From: Membranipora membranacea
Lineage: Eukaryota; Bryozoa; Gymnolaemata; Cheilostomatida; Membraniporidae
NCBI GenBank assembly: GCA_914767715.1
Contig: OU612068.1
Location: 1,488,001-1,552,000 of the forward strand
Direction of reading: 5' to 3'
DNA: 64,000 nt
The notes below the pieces were generated by a model that was not told the DNA's origin, made no database searches, and worked only from the letters and a program-made list of their open reading frames with translations. The translations under genes were made by a program, and so were the position numbers. Numbering within the stretch: the stretch's first letter is position 1; each line of letters starts with the position of its first letter. This document shows positions 26,701-41,700 of the stretch, piece after piece.

Positions 26701-29700
26701 ACATATGTAAGAGACACACCATCTCTACCTTCCATGATAAACGGATCTGTGATAGCTACCATCTCCATACCGCGACGTAAGGAAGGCCAACCGTAGGCCT
26801 GCAGAGTACGTAACGGATCCTTCTCTGACCCACCAAGAGACCGCCAGTGCTAAAATAAAACGATAAAACACTATGAGGACATAAACCCGAGTATGAGAAA
26901 ACAAAATTAGCACATGATATGATTGACTAAATAAGTAAGATGGATTGAAGTATTTGGAGCTAATGTGGTTTTTAACTGAGACTTCAAAAAACCACTTTTA
27001 TCTATACATTATGGCCTGCTTTCCAATCATATAGAAATGTATGTATCATTGTTTATCTATATTATACACTAAGTATGGGTAAGGTCAGGTAAAGGTCATG
27101 TGTCATAAATTCAGGCCAGTTATGTCAAATATTGTTGCTGGTCATTGACCATATAAAAAAACCATTCAACCAAAAATTAAACACCCCATTTTTCGAAAGA
27201 TCAGCTCCACCATGGCTTCAGGTCTGCATGTTGGTGTGGAGGGAGGAGGATCAGTAAGTGTATACTTCTCAGTAATACTGGAGAAGTTTTATCTAAGGCA
27301 GAGACTGGACCCACTAATCACTGGCTACTTGGGCTGGACGCTACAGCACAAACTCTTTTAGATCTCATAGACGACTTGCTAGCTAAAGCAAACCTTCAAG
27401 GCAGTAACATTACTTCAGCTGGTAGTCACTTTGTGGGGTTGATACACCACAGTGTCCAAAATCGATAGCTGATACATTGTACAAGCTAAGACCAGAGCTT
27501 ATAGCTGATACATTGTACAAGCTAAGACCAGAGCTTATAACAGGAGGTGATTCTATGGCAGCTTTAGATACAGCCACAGATCAAGGAGGTGAGTTTTATA
27601 TATATATATATCATGTTACGTTTCAAGGTACACTGTGATTTGTGAAATTGGGATGAATAGGGCAATGAAGCTGGGTGGCTACTAAACCATGGGTAAGAGG
27701 ATTGCACCCATTACTGAACTCAACAATTTTAGCAAAAACAGCCGACATCGCCCTGACTGATGATTTTTTTTCAGGGTTGGTGCTAATCATGGGTACAGGA
27801 TCTTACTGTAGACTAGTACTTCCTAGTGGTGAATACTATGACTGTGGAGGAATGGGACAAATGGGACACATGATCGGTGACGAAGGAAGTGGATACGGGA
27901 TAGCAGGGACGGCTCTCAAACGCCTGTTCAACCATGACGATGGTCTCGAGACATGTGATCACAGCGTTGAGTATGTCAGGAAGGCGATGAAAGAATACTT
28001 CAAGGTGGAGACAAATCTAGATATGCTGAAACATTTGTACACTGATTTCAATATCTCATTTATGGCTGGAAGTTCCTGTCTGAATCCTTTCAATCGGCTC
28101 TGCGTGACAGAGGTATAGTGGAAAACTTCAATGGAATTAAAGTAGTGCAGCTCAAGGATAATAGTACTATTGGGGCTGCTGTAGCAGGAGCTAGAGATAC
28201 AGGCTTCACTGTACCTCTAGATTACAGTAAACATACAGTGACAGTTTGTGACATGACAGCAGGTCTTTAATTTGTTTTACCATATTCATTCGTAAGCATG
28301 GATATTATTAAGTGACCTCCGACAAATTATCAACCATACAAGGTTTATAGCAGGTCACGGATCGATATGGGGATGGTGAAAAGGCATAATATTTATCCTG
28401 AATCCATTTGAATGAATGGAGTTTTTTGTGGGTGCGTAAATTGACCCCCTAACTTACTCCATTAGTGCCATTAACAATAATCCACTACTTTTATATATTT
28501 TGTCTATTGCTTCAAACTCGAACTGTGTATATACTATATACTATATATGTGTATATACTATATACTATATACTATATACTATATACTATCCTTTTCACCA
28601 CAAAATAAACCATTGGCAAACTTATCGACAATTTCCGTTAATATAGGTATTTCAATGTCTTGATGTGTTAATTCTGTGCAATATTGTCTACCATGGCATC
28701 ATCATTGGATAAGAACTTCTGCGATTACATCACAGACTATAAGGGGTAAGCTTTTTTAACCTGTGCTCATTGTCACCTGAATTTCTCATAAACGATGATA
28801 CCAGCAATCAAATCTGACAGTGCTTTGGGATGGTTCTGATAAAACATATTATGATCAACAAATTAATTTGTCTGACAGGTCATGAGCATTAGGTCATTCA
28901 AGGGAAAACCTTCTTTTAATTCTCACTATTACCAAAACAAATTGGATAAAGTTAGCAGAACGCCTTACTAATGCAATATGTAATATATGTACCATGAATC
29001 GATAAAAATAAGATTAAATTCTACTACTCTTCCAAACGAAAGTTTTGAATTTAAAACACCATAATTAAGCTGCGTTTACACAAATCGTTTACACAAGCTG
29101 CGTTTACACAAATCGGCTAAAGATAACAACTCCGGCACAGGTCACTGATTTGACTGACCTGTAAACAGTTAATCTGTGTTTAAATCGGTGTTTAAATCTG
29201 TATTGTTCAAAATCGTTGTCACATGTGAACGACAAATCTGAACGTTTATGAATGGTTCAGCCAATAACAGCGCAGCAATGATTCAGTGCTGGGTTACTTG
29301 GCAACTAGTTGTCTCACTAGCCAATCAGAGACAAGTTGGGCTGGAAGTTTGTGTTGAAATCGGTTAGGCATGAACCAATGAACTCCCTAAGAGGGAGTTC
29401 ATTGCATGAACAGTGTGTAAATAGCATATCGTTGACATGTTGACAGACAATGATTATAGAGCGGATTCATAATCTGTGTAGGAGTTGTTATTATTAGCCG
29501 ATTTGTCGGAGGGACGCAGCTTTACACAGTCAAAGTATTCTTATAAGGGATGGAGGAGGGCCTTTTTCCTTAGGGCCTTAGTTGTGAGGAATCAATGCCA
29601 TCAAATACCGTGCCTTTCCTCTCATTTTCAAAACAAAGCCCTACGCCCAGAACTTTGAGTTTAAAATAATGAATATCATTTCAAAGCTATCTCGCATGTG

Positions 29701-32700
29701 TCAACTTTTCAAGTAATGACACACACATGAGATAATACAGCCTATCACTATGACATGACACAATTTTATTCCTCCTGCCCCTTATAGGTGTAAAGTGTGC
29801 ATTCAAAATCTGAGGACTGCAAACTTAGATAAACTGCCGCTAGAAAACTTCGGCACTGTAAGGTGTGCCAGGATCACTTTGGGAATATTGGATTTCTCGA
29901 AGAAATAATTACGGCCGTCTGCCAAACCAACACTGTGTGATGTACCAAACTGTTTTGGGATGGACATTTTTATTATAAATTTTTTTTTTATGCAAGAAGA
30001 AATTTAAAAGACCAGTTAATTAAGGTAATTAGCATTTATTATTAAATGTCTTCGTTATAACCAATAATTTTGGTGTTAACATAGCTATAGCAGCCAGCTA
30101 TTTCTCTCAGCTGTTTGCGCTTTTCTATTGTTCCAAGTTCTATAGCTATGACTATGACTCATTTGTTTTAACCATCAGCCAGCATTATTACACGTTGCAG
30201 CTCAGCAAGAGGAAGGTTTATCTCTGGCCGCCAGTAAATTTATTTATGTTTATCATGTTTTCAGCTCGCTCCAAGAAACGTTATAGAACTCTACACCACC
30301 CTCCCTGCCTACATCATGTAAGTTTAATTTTTTAAATGAATAAGTTTAATCTGATGTGTTCCTAATATATGGCAAACTGTTTGTGGAGATTTCTATCAAT
30401 TGCTATGGCTGTAACTTATGTTTGAGCACATATTATTATGTCATGTGTTCCATATTCATTATTATGATTTATCATACAAACAAACGCTATATAAGACTAT
30501 ATATACCCTTTTTAGCGGTGTTAATTATTAGCTTGGAGGAGTTATGTTCTCAACAACAGCTGGTTAATTCAACGTCCTCTCCTATCAATAATTGTAAGAG
30601 CTTAAATTCATTTTGTATTTCGTGTACTTTGTTTATTGTTTTTGTCTTGTTTGTAATTCTGATGGTGATTTAATTTTATGTTTAGCTTCATTGCATGCCA
30701 CATGTTAATCGTTTCGTTTAGTCCTGTTCCATTGTTACATTGTCAGTATTTTTATATTAGGTTACATCTTCTAAATAAAATAATTACCCACAAGTCAGTT
30801 GGCAATTAATACAGACGTCTTATACCAGCACACAAACCCACCAGAAAGAATAACAATAACGTAAACTTCCAAATCGAAGTGTTCCCCGACCTCAACCAAA
30901 AATCTAAAAACTCAATGATAGCTATCACTGTGTGAATGATGGAGCAAGTACAAGTGTATGCTCAACACCAGTAAGTGAGCAAGCCTCTCAACGCCGACAC
31001 TAGCTAAGTATAGAAAACAACCGAAAAAACTCGGGAATGTTCAAAACATGCAGGCAAGATCGATATAGCTATGGATATTATTGAGGGCAGGATACTATCA
31101 ACAACATCACAGCTTATGAAAACTCAGCTCGTCCTGTCTGTTGCTAAGTCAAAAGGAAAGCGATTCTGTCTCCCTCCTGTACGCACAGTGCAAAGTTTCC
31201 AAATGGCACCTGGATTCCATGAGCAGGTATTTAGCACGCTTAGAATCAAGGTGGCAGCAATGAGTGATTTAGATAGGTACTGCGCTGTGGTGTTTGACAA
31301 GATGGCGATCAAGACTGTCATCTGTTATAAGAGCAAACAGTCAAAGTAGAGGGCTAAGAGGATTTTGGGGTTTTAGGCGGAGAGTGTGGTAGTTATCACT
31401 ATCCGTCGACTCAGAAGTAAATAGAAACAAACATCAGGAAGCTCCGACTTACTTCACGACCTGACGCATGAATGCATCAAAAAGGTCAGAGATCTTTGAT
31501 TGTTTTTTTCATGGATGCTAAACACAGCGTATAACTGAGCATATCTTGACTGTCCAGTTGACAGAAATTTTGCAAACTTTTTTGCGAATATATTCTTATG
31601 ACTCATCCTCACTCTTCAGTTACTTGCCAAATTCTTATAATTTTTACATCTGTCTAGATTTTAATATTCTAAGTCGCTGTGCATCATGTAGATACATAAC
31701 TTTTAAGAAAACAACATGTCCATTGTAATTGTTGAAACTCCCATTGAAATTCTATCGAAATCCCGCAAATCAACGAGCTAATAATTGAGCTCATTTTTCA
31801 TGAGGGCTGCTTGCCTATTCAACTGAAGACCACAGTCTGATCAACTCCTTGGTTAGATTAAATTGTCATATCACAGAGTAATGATATATATCCTTACTCT
31901 GTGGTCATATCTTAGTAGAATTTAGTATCTTTGCTATAGCAGAGCAACAGGGGGAATAATAAGAATATTATGCTTCTAATCGTTAAAACACACTTAGTGG
32001 TTGTAGCCTCAGAGGTTTGCACAACACCATCATAGTAAACATAATAATATGTGCTCAGCTCCCATAAACAATTATCATCATCCGTAAAGACCATGTGACT
32101 TTGTTTACCATATCAGGTCACATGATTGTCAGGTGATCAAATACTGTGAGTACACCCATTTCCAATTTTCAAAATAAAATCTACCAGCCAAATCTTTCCT
32201 CATTCAAAGCCTCATTGTTCACACCTCAAACTCCACTATGGCTTCAGGACTGCATGTTGGTGTGGAGGGAGGAGGATCAGGAAGTAAGGGAGTACTTCTC
32301 AGTAATACTGGAGAGGTTTTATCTAAGGCAGAGACTGGACCCACTAATCACTGGCAGCTGGGGTTTGATGCTACAGCACAAACTCTTTTAGATCTCATTG
32401 ATGACTTACTAGCCAAAGCAAACCTTCAAGGCAGTAACATTACTTCAGCTGGATTTTCATTGAGTGGGGCTGATAGTCCGCATTGTGCAAAATCAATAGC
32501 TGATACATTGTACAAGCTAAGACCAGGGCTTATAACTGGTGATGATAATAAGGCTCGAGTTTACAATGATTCTAAAGCAGCTTTAGAAACAGCCACAGAT
32601 CAAGGAGGTGAGTTTGTACATCTAGACATATATTCAATGTAAGTTTCAAGGAACACAGTGAATTAGTCTTTGAAATTTCAATATGACATGGGCCTTCATA

Positions 32701-35700
32701 CATTTTACTCTGATATAGCGGGTATTGATAGTCATATAAAAAAGTAAGTGGGACGGTGTTGTAGCTGTTAGCTAATTCCATAGTCTGCAAGCAGAGTCCT
32801 TTAGTCTATCCCTAATCATACTGCTGGTTCTGCTTTGATGGTGCAACCCTTCACAACCAGTTACTCTTACCCAGCGGCGGGCCTTGAACTCATGACCATC
32901 CACATCAGAGGTGAACACCTATACCAATAGGCCACCGTGAAGTTGACTTCTTATTCAAAGCAAAATGTGGTAAATCAGGTGGTTTATCGCCAGAGAAAGG
33001 ACATTGAAACCTGATTTTTGCTCATAATATAATATAATATAAGTTATTACAAAACTTCACATCGTTTTAGCGTAACCCAAAAGCCTAAACATTGATATTT
33101 TCAGGGGTGGTGCTGATTATGGGTACAGGGTCCAACTGTAGACTAGTGTTACCCAGCGGAGAATACTACAACTGTGGAGGGTGGGGACACATGATCGGTG
33201 ACGAAGGAGGTGGATACTGGATAGCATGGACGGCACTCAAACACCTGTTTAACCACGACGATGGTCTCGAGACATGTGATCACAGTGTTGAGTATGTCAG
33301 GAAAGCGATGAACGAATACTTCAAGGTGGAGACCAATCTAGATATGCTGAAACATTTGTATACCAACTTCAGCAAAGCGTTCCTGGCCGGTTTTACAATT
33401 AAAGTTGTTGAAGGTGCATCTATTGGCGACCAACTCTGCTTAGAAGTATTTAAAGAAGCTGGTAGAATGCAAGCAAAACACATAATAGCTGTTAGCAACA
33501 GATGTAAACCAAAGCCGTTTGAGAAAGGTTGTACCCTAGTGTGTATGGGATCAGTTTGGAAAAGTTGGCAGTTCCTGTCTGATTCCTTTCAATCCGCTCT
33601 GCGTGACAGAGGTATAGTTGAAAACTTCAATGGAATTAAAGTAGTGCAGCTCAAGGATAATGGTACTATTGGGGCTGCTGTAGCAGGAGCTAGAGATACA
33701 GGCTTCACTGTACCTCTAGATTACAGTAAACATACAGTGACAGTTTGTGACATGGCAGCAGGTCTTTAATTTGTAGGATCTATCATGATAAATAGATGTT
33801 TTGCTGATACTTGATTTAGAATTATTGAAATGATTATGTCAATAAATCAAAGTGAACAGTATCATAGTTCTTTATGAGTGATTTTTTACAGTTTATATTA
33901 GATCCTTTGAACACAAAAATAAAGTTGAGCATGACACCATGTAACCTATTGCCATAATGGGTGTAACAATGTTTGGATTCACTAGTGCACTTAGTAATTT
34001 TCCAAGCATACCTGGATGTGGATTTTAGACTGTTGGCACTTAAATCCCATTTAATCTACTCTATCAAAAATAATTAAACAATACCAGTCAACATGTTCCA
34101 AGGTAGCTAATTGATCACTACGAAATACACCCATCTCATAACATACCATGGAACGGTCGGCTCTTATGTGCAAATGCTCAAGTCACTGAACAGCTACTAT
34201 CGAGGGTCGATTGGTTTGTCAGGGCATGGGCTCATCATCAGCACTTTACCGCTGACTATGTGAGAGTATCGTAGAAACGGTTTCAGTAGGAGGGATGAGC
34301 AATTGGTTTGCAGAATATACCTTTACCTATACCAAGCTCTCAAGGCGGCTCAAGGTTCAATTTACTAGTATCAGAAGCAAATAGAAATCCTCACATTGAT
34401 GTGATACTATCTGAATCACACTTCCTAATGGCTAACAGGCTAATTAAATCCAGTTAACACTCTGGTGTTGCTCTGGAGATTGGGGAGATAAATCATCATA
34501 AGATTGTTTGCTTTCTAACAGGCAATAATTAATTGACATATCAATTTGTTGCCTATGTTATAAGTATCAGATCATAGGATTGGGTGGTAAACTTAAAGTC
34601 TACACTTTACCTAAATTAATATAGCCATCGATTCAAGAAGTCGTGTAAGATATATCAGTGCTTGAGTGGACCGCAAATTTCATTAGAAATACCACGCCAG
34701 ATGATTTGTACCAAATTTGCTGAGCCATAGAAAGTTTATGTGCACTATTGTAAACCCTGGTCTGGTCTACAATGTTGCCAACTGGTAATAACTTGATAGA
34801 CACTTTGAAACAAAGATACTTCCTCAGAAGAAGATGCCAAAACACATCTGATGTCAGTTTGGCACTTAGATTGATTTTTGAATAAAAAAATGATTACCCT
34901 CGATACGCCAATCATTTTAACAGAATCTAAACCACCAGCAAAAACATGCAGGTTGGATCCTTGGCATTGCTTGCTATATTTACATATGTTCAGAGTGAGA
35001 TGTGAGTAGCGCTTATTCTGGTTCAGGTTGTGAAATAGGCAAGTAGAAGAGCTGAACTGACATCTTGCAAATGAAATATCTTGTTCTAGTCAGTATAAAT
35101 CATCGGTGAGTAGAAAGATTTACATGCACATGGTTACTTTTAGCTGTGTATTGTTTAACCTTCTCTAGTTGACAGGCGTACCTAGATAAAACGGCAATGG
35201 CACGCGATAGCGTATTAAGCCCTGAATTTGAAGCGTACATTGTTAGCCTTTGTTGGTTCTTTTATGCCTTAGTGGTGTGAATGGTTCAATCGAGAGCCGA
35301 CCTTGGATTTTGCACATCTTATCAGATTCAGAAAGGCTTGATGATGACATGTATTTTAGCGCAAACAAATTTATCTGCTAGAATGTTAACAAACAATTAA
35401 ACATTGATTTTATAACATTTTTAACTTTTTCCTACAACTGCGATCGGAGTACCATTGCAGAAAATGGCTGCTTCAAATACGCAAGTGAACTTGGAAGAAC
35501 TTACATCCACAGAAAAACTAGAGATGATGAAGGATGAAAAGTATCGTTTACTGTCGTTTGAAGGAAAACCATGGCCATAAAAAACTGGCAAGCTTACCAA
35601 GAGAAAAGTGGCTGAAGCAGGCCTTTACTATGTCGGACCAGGAGTTAAAGTTGGTTGTCCATTTTGCGAACTTCATCTCCATAAATGAAAGGATAGTGAC

Positions 35701-38700
35701 GATCCATCGGAGGAGCATGAAAGTAAAGAGAAAGAATGTCCTTACTTCACGAACCGAGAATCTTGTGGGAACAAGCCTATGAAGGGTGAAGATGAATCAG
35801 AGCTGAAACAACGAAAGACTGAATATATCGACAACAATTCAAACCTTGATGATGCCTATGTGGCACCCATACAAGGCCAACCGGGATGCACTAGACGAAG
35901 CAATGAACGACAAGTATAACAGGATTGACAGCTATACTGACTGGAATAACCCAATGAAGCATCCATACGATCTATACAGTGCAGGATTTTATTACACTGG
36001 AGAGGGAGACAAAGTGAAATGCTTCAGTTGTGGCAAATGGGTAGAAGAATGGGAAGGAGGAGATAATCCATGGATAGAGCATGTTAAGGCAAATAGTGAC
36101 TGTACATATCTTGTGGAGAACGGACAATTCTTTATTGATCAGATTAAACACCCTGAAAGAATATTAGAAAAAAAATTGAGGCTCAAAGAATACGCCAAAA
36201 GAAGAAGACCTGAGAATAGTCACATCACTGACAATGATATAGATGACATACTGCACAATGAAGGTGTCCCATTTGGGAATGAGGACGCTATGATCTTGGC
36301 TATGATGGCGATTGGCGCGAAATCTGAAACCCGCACTCAGGAAGCTAAGGATGACAGTTAGAGTGATGATGGCAATAACATTAATGGTGGTGATGGAAGC
36401 AATGACTGAAAACAGTTCTGTAAGAATGAACCAAGTCTACATCGCTCCTCTAGAACATCTATATGGGATTTTTGGCATTATTAGCCTGATAAACAGCCCA
36501 CCATGGGTAATCAAATAGATTCAGATGTATATACTGGTATACCTAAAAAACCTAACTACCATACTGTCAAGTGCCCAACGCAAAATTCATAAAATAATGT
36601 TTTCTCATGTCTTGTTTTGATTTCAATTTTTTCCTCCAAGCCATTCGACCTTCACCATCGTGTGTTGTCGTTGAGGGGTATAGCAAAAAAATGATAATAT
36701 CTAGTTGGCTCACATCAACAATGAAAATTCACGAAAACAAACTCATAATCATGGCTATAACAATAAGACTTAATAACTTAATTATTGCTGCAGCCTTACA
36801 TGACCTTGACCTTGGTGTGATGTACTAGAGTTTATGATATACACAGAACTTACCCGGAGTACCCTATCATGGAGCTTAGATTTGTGTATGTTAAATATCG
36901 GAGTAATGGGTAAATCACTGAACACTGTCGCCTGTTTCTTGAGAGCGATGGCTTTCGACTGGTCATAACTGATTGATCTCAACTACAAAATCAGATCAAA
37001 AACTATTTTAAACATAACAATATTTTTTTGGACTTGTCATCTACCGTGTATGTATATATGCAGGACATGTTTGATCGGTTGTTCCTGCTTATTGAGGCCC
37101 TTCATTATCCCCAACTTCAATCGTAGACCCCTTGCCACTTTATAAACTTGATATCATTTCTAGAAACTGATTGGATTCTAATTGGTAAAATTATTGTCTT
37201 TTGAATTTTGTGGGTCTCAATGATCAATTTGAGGTCATAAATTTTATCATTGGGGAGCTCAAGTGCTACTGATAGAAGGCTGAAGGTGTATTCTAAGCAT
37301 TTTACGGGGAGAGGGGGGTGTTTATCTGATACTGGTGAGTTTTGTTACCTGGACATTGCCATCACCGTTGATTGTCTCCTCTTGTGATCTGCTCAATCCT
37401 TGAAGCCTGTCAAATAAAAATAACATGAACTCAAATCATTTCTAATAAGTTATTTGTTTTGTTTTTTCCATTCTCCCTGCTGGCACTGAGTGCAAAACAT
37501 TTTTGATGGGGTGACTCTGGTTGCCAATAAAGGTATATATGTATATAAAAAATATCAAAATCCATGCTCTATTATCCAAAAATAAAGATAAAATATATTT
37601 ATCATTCATGCTCCCTCCGCATTATCTTCACTTTGAATCTTAGCCAAGCTCATCAACATCAGCTGGTTACTCATGCTGATTGTTATATGGCTCTGTTCCT
37701 TAGTATGACAGCTCAGTGGAGATTCTCATCACTCACAATGGGTGACAGCACAATAAGCTGATATCATGAGATCTGTCAGCTCCTTGTCTGATCTGATCTC
37801 TGTCTGTAACGGCTGAGACAGGTGATCTCATTCTAATCTTAACTGTTTTGATAGTTTAGCCCATAGACAAAAGTGTGTTTAGTCTGTGGTTTGGCAACCT
37901 GAATACTCATGTTCAACAAAAAGTCCCCTTGTGTAGATCAGGAAATAGTCTTAATGTTATTTTATGTTCAACAAAAAGTCCCCTTGTGTAGATCAGGATA
38001 TAAACTCAATGTTATCATTGTGAGGAGCAGTCGCAGATAGTGCCCTGAGGTACAGCGCACCATAGCAGTGTGGATCTTGTAATCATGGTCTCATTTACAT
38101 CATCAAGAGCCAAGATAGTCAGGGAGCATATTATATGATCCGCTATCTCTGTATTACTACTGTACAGACACTACAGCACATATATAAAATCTCTCGGATA
38201 ACATGTGAGTGATAAAAATCGGCTCAGAAGAGTTTATATTTACCTTTTCTCATATATGCGAGCCTTTGTGTCAGGTAGATAATAGGCATTGCTTGCTCCT
38301 CCATCAGCTCTTATCTCAAAACTCATATCATCTGATTCTCCCCCTGATGACATACTTAACTTCTCTACTGCTTTGGATGTTGATACCATTGAGCTACAGA
38401 TAAATATACCAAACATGAGAGACACAGCAACTCCATGTAATAACTGTAATCTTGTACAAGTTTTAATCTTGTTTCAATTCACAAGGAATTGCTCTCCCTT
38501 GATCCCTCCCCCCCCCCTGACACTTTAATGCTGAACTATGAGGGTTGACAAGAAAACTGAAAAACCAGTAGTCTGCGAACATCTCCTCATGTGATAAGCT
38601 AATTCATTTTTGTTTGTCATGCTGGTAAAGGCAATGTATGAAACATAACAGACAGACATTATTGGCTCAGTGTGTACACCACTACCTACTCCTTTGTGAA

Positions 38701-41700
38701 TTCCTTTATTTCATCAGTATCAGAGAAGCTAACACCTCTCCTGAGCTTTGATGGTACAGTCAGCTCCTCTCCGGAGGAATAGCTTATATTAGCAGCGCCA
38801 CGTTCTCTCATACTAAAATATTACCAATCAGGCTCATCTCATACATGGGTGGTGATCAAGTTTGATCTAATATGGCTGTAGAAGATAAATTACATGGTGT
38901 AGTGAATTGTTTTGTATAAGTATGCATTATGAAGCATGTACGCCATGAGAGAGCAGATTAACTCCCAAACTCAGTTTAAATCACTTCACTGATCTTATAT
39001 GCAGCAAACACAAGTCAATGTCTAAGGAATAGTAAGCACCAAAGGACGAAGTATTTGATAACGGAAAAAACTCACAAATGTCCGAAGCTGCAAATTTGCT
39101 GTAGATGATTGGACAGATTTTTCTTTTAGATAACATATCATTCGGTGCAACCAAAAATATGCGTTTCGTGACATAGAAAGGTTGCGAGATCTCATAATTT
39201 GTCTCCCGATACACATGTGAAATTGCTTTCAAGTATTACCCGATAGTTTGGGACAACTTCCCATAGATGGATTAGATGTACCCGGACATGTATAAGTTCT
39301 TGTACCATATTGAAAGTGATGTAAGGCTTTTCCCAGAACCAAGAAGTTGTCGTATCCCGTATCGTTTCAGGAAAGAGTTAAATGATAGTTGTCATAAAAG
39401 AAAAATCGGCAGCGTAACTGTTGCTTTCCTAAGAAAGGGTACCATATGGTGATCTGAAGGTGTGTAATTTACTTTTAGTATCATAGAGGCATATTATATC
39501 GTTGAGCTTCGCCCTCACATAATACTGCCCTGACAGAAAACTTACTTATGACGTGTTGACTCTGGTGTAGTCTTGAGTATTGTTTTCGGTCTTGCATCTT
39601 GATCTGACAGGATAGAAAAAAAAATACCATATTCAATCCGAAAGTGGATTACTGTATGCTGACTCAACTAAAAAATCATTTCTCTTCTATGCTGAATTGT
39701 CTTAAAAATTGAAGAGAACCAGGAAAGACTAAAAAGCTACATCAAAGCTTCGTTTGAGATTATAATACATACACTGTGTTACTTCTGGTTCGCCAGCGCT
39801 GGCAATTGGCTGAGTTCCAGTCGCAGGCGGACCATTCCTCTGACCATCACTGTCTGCAGACACTGACGTCCTGCCCGTGTCTCTCGGACTAGAATTACCA
39901 GTATTCATATTGTCAGACATCTTTGGTTTAACACCGAGTAAGTTCTTCAGGTCAACAGTGAGCTCCTCTGCAGATCTAGATGAGCTGCTGCCGTTAGTGT
40001 GTGACGGGGATACTGCTGCTGGCGGAGAGGTCTTAGCTGTAGTAGGAGATGAAGTTATCGGCTTCTGATCAGACAGAGGAGATTTAGATTTGTTGAGATT
40101 AGGTCGACGGGATCTGTTATATTCCACCTGAGTAGTTGAGGGAGTGTTAGGTATATCATTATCTGTGGCTATATCAGAACCTGTAATAAATTGTTAAGTA
40201 TCTGATTCATTGTCTACTTCTGTCATTCGGGCATGATAATCTATCGGAGTTGTCTTCTGTCTGCAATAAGAAGCTAACAGCAAACTTACTGGAAATAGTG
40301 TAGTTTACTGCCAATTGAAAAAATCAGTTGTTATTTTTGATGAAATACCAATGTTATCTGTAATAACTTTGTGTGTGAATTGGCATGTAAGTAAAAATCT
40401 CGCAGTATTCACATTATACTGACAGGCATCTAGTTACAAACAACTAGTACAGTTTTATTGCTTATGCAGGGACAGATATGCTCCCCTCATACATGAATAT
40501 TTGTAACTATATATATGTGTGTTAGACAGTTTCCATCCCAAACACTCAATGGGTGAGATGTGACGCTCATGATCATGCATCAACCACCATTACCTGCTCG
40601 TGAGATATCTGGAGAAGAATGGTTCGATATCTGAGATCTGTTATCACTGGAGGAGCTGTGAGCAAGCTGAGAGAGCAGAGCCATTCGAGGTGACACTCCT
40701 GCCGAGGGTCTGTTAGGACTTAACTGATCCTTGGTAACGGTTGGGCGAGGTGGAGAGCAGGTTTGTGCTACAAGGAGCAGACAATTTCAAATCAAACTAG
40801 TAGTAGTAGTAACATTCAGTATGCAGTATTCAATATACCCAATAATCTGAATATTCTCGTAAACATTGTTTCACATTTTTATCAAGAGGCACCACTATGA
40901 TAAGTACACAGAAATATCAGGATATCTGACTTCACTTGATCTGTGGGATTATGACAGTTATTAGAGTGAGAAAGTAGCAGATTAGTAGGGATTACAAATG
41001 GGTTTATTGATGATCGTTATATTGAGTTGGCAGATCAAAAGCCTGCCTACCGATAGACTGAGTTCTTGGAAGACGCAGAGTCATAGTAGCCTGAGTCTCC
41101 CCACCATTAGTAGGCGGCTGACTGCTCTGATAGGGAGAGGCCTGTTGGTTCTGAGTCACTCTCCTCCCTGGAGCTGAGACTTCACCCAGAGCCTCCAGCA
41201 GCTTCTGTCCTCTTCCTCTAGGAGCCAGAACTGGAGAAGGGACATCCCTACAGGAAGTCATAAATATGATATGTTCGCCTGAGGCTCATCATCAGATTGG
41301 ACCAATAAGAACAGCAGGAAAGCTATATTAGTGTTGAGAGGACATTTGGTGCCAAATCAAAAGATATCATTGACCAAAGCTTGTGTTAGCGCCATACCAC
41401 TTTTATGAATGAAAGTAGAGATTTTAGTAGTTGCTGTCCTAGTGTAAAATTATATTTAGAAGTGACATAGTTCAATCCATTCAGTGACAGTGTTTTCTAC
41501 AGTCTGTATAGATAATTAACACATACACTCTACTGGGTGTTGGTTCTGTGTATGAAGCCTGTCGGACATAAGCCCCACCCAAAGTCAATCTCTGAGGTAG
41601 ATCCATCTCCTGTCGATATACATAATTAGCCATCTGTTCATCTGTGTCTAAGATATACAATAAACTTAAATTGACATTTTGTGGTTTGATAGACAGGAGA

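Noticed and set aside
30356-30673. 105-residue hydrophobic plus-strand frame
   Set aside because: AT-rich sequence produces Ile/Leu/Tyr-rich frames by chance, and there is no gene context or recognisable membrane-protein family.
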